A stretch of 39,245 nt of DNA from Clostridiales bacterium. Lineage in GTDB: Bacteria > Bacillota > Clostridia > Christensenellales > Aristaeellaceae. The notes under the pieces are model-generated. The model saw only the letters and a program-made list of their open reading frames with translations. It made no database searches and was not told where the DNA came from. The stretch spans positions 1 to 39,245 of the forward strand of contig SVGW01000025.1 of NCBI GenBank assembly GCA_015056125.1, in the 5' to 3' direction. Shown piece after piece: positions 39,166 through 39,245 of this stretch (its first letter is position 1; every line of letters begins with the position of its first letter). The translations under genes were made by a program, and so were the position numbers.

Positions 39166-39245
39166 AGCATAGGGAAAGGAAATAAAACAAGAAAAGATCG
39201 CCTTGACGATCCGTTTCATATTCTGGACGGCAGAGGTGAGGAAGG

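Noticed and set aside
37557-39170. Minus-strand open frame of 537 codons opposite the ADP-ribosylglycohydrolase
   Set aside because: Shadow of a gene with intact active-site motifs; no RBS or recognisable domain.

Overview
The window looks like a chromosomal piece of a moderately G+C-rich, low-redundancy Firmicute of the class Clostridia. The evidence is a PolC-type DNA polymerase III, the gene order frr-uppS-cdsA-dxr-rseP-ispG-polC followed by rimP-nusA-ylxR-ylxQ-infB-rbfA-nrnA-truB, Gram-positive style strong ribosome binding sites (GGAGG) and sigma-A type promoters. The many sugar/ABC, AraC and ADP-ribosylglycohydrolase genes suggest an uncultured gut anaerobe; the exact genus cannot be told from the sequence.

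Region 1 (1-3500): the window opens inside the 3' end of a 5S rRNA gene with its terminator, then a promoter and a tightly packed, visibly more A+T-rich cluster of small accessory genes (a 33-codon ORF, a methyltransferase, a GNAT acetyltransferase, a ParB-like protein, a GyrI-like effector-binding protein, a Cof-type HAD phosphatase). It ends in two facing gene remnants. Region 2 (3600-6640): a secreted triple-SH3 repeat protein with a perfect promoter, a structured intergenic element, a stand-alone FAD-synthetase domain protein and a CDF metal exporter with a manganese-type metal-site quartet.

Region 3 (6650-16710): ribosome recycling, isoprenoid/phospholipid synthesis (uppS, cdsA, dxr, ispG), the site-2 protease rseP and polC, many with overlapping start and stop codons, read from a promoter before frr. 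A previously unnamed 69-residue ORF sits between frr and uppS. Region 4 (16740-26990): a second promoter and a structured leader precede the translation/transcription operon rimP to truB, extended by a HAD phosphatase and an ABC permease/ATPase pair without a binding protein. infB carries two blocks of DNA tandem repeats in its disordered N-terminal half.

Region 5 (26988-31411): a prolyl-tRNA editing protein diverges from a three-gene sugar-type ABC operon (two permeases and a large solute-binding protein, no ATPase) that has highly biased codon use and a strong promoter. Region 6 (31460-35100, minus strand): DUF1015 protein, RlmD-type rRNA methyltransferase and an AAC(3)-fold acetyltransferase. 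Region 7 (35100-39245): a CapA-type protein, an intergenic segment almost wholly made of inverted repeats, and an AraC regulator sharing an overlapping divergent promoter with an ADP-ribosylglycohydrolase-family gene, followed by two hairpins.

No CRISPR array, tRNA, transposase, integrase or phage gene was seen. The best candidates for something undescribed are the frr-uppS small ORF, the 36.25-36.61 kb inverted-repeat array, the recurring GCGGGAGG-arm hairpins, and the AraC/ADP-ribosylglycohydrolase divergon.
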